Shown here piece by piece: positions 12,178 to 13,517 of a stretch of 13,517 bases of DNA (position 1 is the stretch's first letter; every line of letters begins with the position of its first letter). The notes below the pieces were generated by a model, which was not told the DNA's origin, searched no databases, and saw only the letters and a list, made by a program, of their open reading frames with translations. The DNA is from Gammaproteobacteria bacterium. Its GTDB lineage: Bacteria; Pseudomonadota; Gammaproteobacteria; Chromatiales; Chromatiaceae. The DNA is taken from NCBI GenBank assembly GCA_030620735.1, contig JAUXDV010000022.1:1-13517 (forward strand), read 5' to 3'. The translations under genes and the position numbers were made by a program.

Positions 12178-13517
12178 TCAAGAAGAACCCGCGGAGAGAG
12201 CGCAGTGAAGCCGCCTGCTCAAGCCGCTGACGCGTGTCACCCTGTGTTCCACAGCCTTGCACAATACTGCTTCATTTCCCCATAGCTCTACCTTGCGCTT
12301 TGCACGGGTAATTCCGGTGTAGAGAAGCTCACGCGAGACTACGCCGACATCTTCAAACGGCAGCATCACCAGAACCCGTTCAAACTCGGAACCCTGAGAT
12401 TTATGCACGGTCATGGCGTAGGCTGTCTCATGCTGCGGCAGGCGGCTGGGCAGCACCCGCTTCATGAGTTTGTCCGGCTGCACGAACCAGGCGGCCAGCC
12501 TGTTGTCCGCCTCCGGATCCGGCCACAGGATGCCAACATCGCCATTGAACAGATCGACGCTGTAGTCGTTGCGCGTCACCATCAGCAGCCGCCCTTTATA
12601 ATGCTGCGCATCACCCTGTATGAGACCCCTGGCGCGCAACAGTTGCTCGATGGTTCGATTGACCTGCTCGACTCCCGCCGGCCCTTTTCGCACTGCGCAA
12701 AGGATGCGGAATTGATTGAAGCACTCGAGCGCCTCTCCAGGGCCATCGGCTTTGAAGCACTCTGCATAACTCCGCAGCACCCGGTTTTTGAGTTCAAATA
12801 CAATCGCATCTTCGCGCGGCGTGAAGAGCGAAATATCCTCCAGTCTCTGGCCAAGCAGTTGCAATACGCTTTGACTCTCACCCCGGTTGACTGTGGCCGC
12901 GAGTAGCCCGATACCCGCCTCTCTCGAGAAACGATAGCTCTTGTGCAGCAGCGCGATGCTCTCTGCAAAGGCGTTGCGCGGCTCCTGGTTGTCAATGTTT
13001 TCGCCGCTGACGCGCTGCAATCTCTGATGAAACTCCGGAGTATAGTGCGCTGCGGAATCCCTGCCGCAGATATCGGCAAAAATACTGCCCGCCTCGACCG
13101 ATGCAAGCTGGTTTTTGTCACCCAGCAGGATCAATCTGGCGTGTTCGGGAAGCGCCGCCAGCAGGCGCGCCATCATTGGCAAGTCGATCATCGAGGCCTC
13201 GTCCACCACCAACAGGTCGACATGCAACGGATGCTCTTTATTGAAACGCGGCAGTTCCTTGCCGGGACGTATCCCCAGCAGGCGATGGATGGTTGATGTC
13301 TCCTCTGGAATCAGAGCCCTGATTCCATCACTGCATGCGATGTTCGGCTTGGTGTTGCGAATCGATTCACTCAAACGCGCGGCCGCCTTGCCGGTTGGAG
13401 CAGCCATGGCAATGCGCAGAGGCCGTCCTGCGGACTGTTCAATCAGCAGCGCAAGGATGGCCGCCACGGTATGGGTCTTGCCTGTGCCGGGACCTCCTGA
13501 AATGACGCAGAAACGAC
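12178..13517 (-). CDS. recD: RecD, exonuclease V alpha subunit (N-terminus cut by window edge)
   Basis: RecD is the 5'-3' helicase subunit of the RecBCD recombination nuclease. The frame runs to the window edge, so about 445 C-terminal residues are visible and roughly the first 150 of a typical 600-residue RecD are missing. The visible part begins a few residues before Walker A GGPGTGKT. It continues with 'APTGKAAARLSESI', the Walker B region 'LLVVDEASMIDLPMMARLLAAL', 'LLGDKNQLASVEAGS', 'SYRFS', then 'AMTVHKSQGSEFERVLVMLP' and 'ELLYTGITRAKRKVELWG', the full superfamily 1B set in order. No frameshift or missing key residue is seen. recB and recC would be expected upstream, beyond the right edge. 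An internal GTG at 13467 is not the real start, because Walker A lies upstream of it. Confidence 0.94.
   Translation of the reverse strand, partial: RFCVISGGPGTGKTHTVAAILALLIEQSAGRPLRIAMAAPTGKAAARLSESIRNTKPNIACSDGIRALIPEETSTIHRLLGIRPGKELPRFNKEHPLHVDLLVVDEASMIDLPMMARLLAALPEHARLILLGDKNQLASVEAGSIFADICGRDSAAHYTPEFHQRLQRVSGENIDNQEPRNAFAESIALLHKSYRFSREAGIGLLAATVNRGESQSVLQLLGQRLEDISLFTPREDAIVFELKNRVLRSYAECFKADGPGEALECFNQFRILCAVRKGPAGVEQVNRTIEQLLRARGLIQGDAQHYKGRLLMVTRNDYSVDLFNGDVGILWPDPEADNRLAAWFVQPDKLMKRVLPSRLPQHETAYAMTVHKSQGSEFERVLVMLPFEDVGVVSRELLYTGITRAKRKVELWGNEAVLCKAVEHRVTRVSGLSRRLHCALSAGSS

Overview
The window looks like the chromosome of a Gram-negative proteobacterium, most likely a gammaproteobacterium with c-type cytochrome respiration. 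The signs are RecD- and RecQ-type repair helicases, an OprD-like outer-membrane porin, a periplasmic di-heme cytochrome c, an integron-type attC site and a YefM-YoeB pair very close to the Enterobacteria version. A sulfur-oxidising lineage is possible, but I infer this only from the general flavour of the genes. Coding density is high except around 5.9-6.2 kb and 11.4-11.8 kb.

Layout. Positions 90-503 (+) hold a small coiled-coil plus winged-helix-like protein. A bulged, terminator-like hairpin lies between it and recQ (578-2497, +). recQ overlaps by its stop codon a convergent minus-strand set encoding an OprD-like porin (3996-2494), a periplasmic ankyrin-repeat protein (5017-4076) and a di-heme cytochrome c (5877-5104). 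All three carry export signals. Transcription of this set would run cytochrome, ankyrin, porin.

A 302-base divergent intergenic region precedes a tight plus-strand operon of three genes: a soluble all-helical protein (6180-7364), a single-pass membrane protein of the DUF6384 type (7373-8293), and a long coiled-coil protein with a glycine-rich tail (8298-9752). The intergenic gaps are 8 and 4 bases. The sequence gives no known function, and this is the best candidate in the window for an undescribed system. The composition (soluble helical protein, membrane anchor with a periplasmic domain, coiled-coil scaffold) suggests one envelope-associated complex.

Next come two type II toxin-antitoxin modules in tandem. 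The first pairs a Phd/UPF0175 fusion antitoxin with a DUF3368 PIN-like toxin (9841-10670). The second is yefM-yoeB (10879-11387), which has its own near-consensus promoter and two TGTAC operator cores. Directly after yoeB lies a convincing attC recombination site (11391-11478), so yefM-yoeB appears to be an integron cassette with no integrase in view. The 375 bases after yoeB contain the attC, a perfect 7-bp hairpin and a weaker, larger inverted repeat, but no gene I can support.

The right end (minus strand) encodes the C-terminal three quarters of RecD (cut by the window edge). Downstream of it is a small membrane-anchored protein with a nearly perfect methionine-rich heptad coiled coil.
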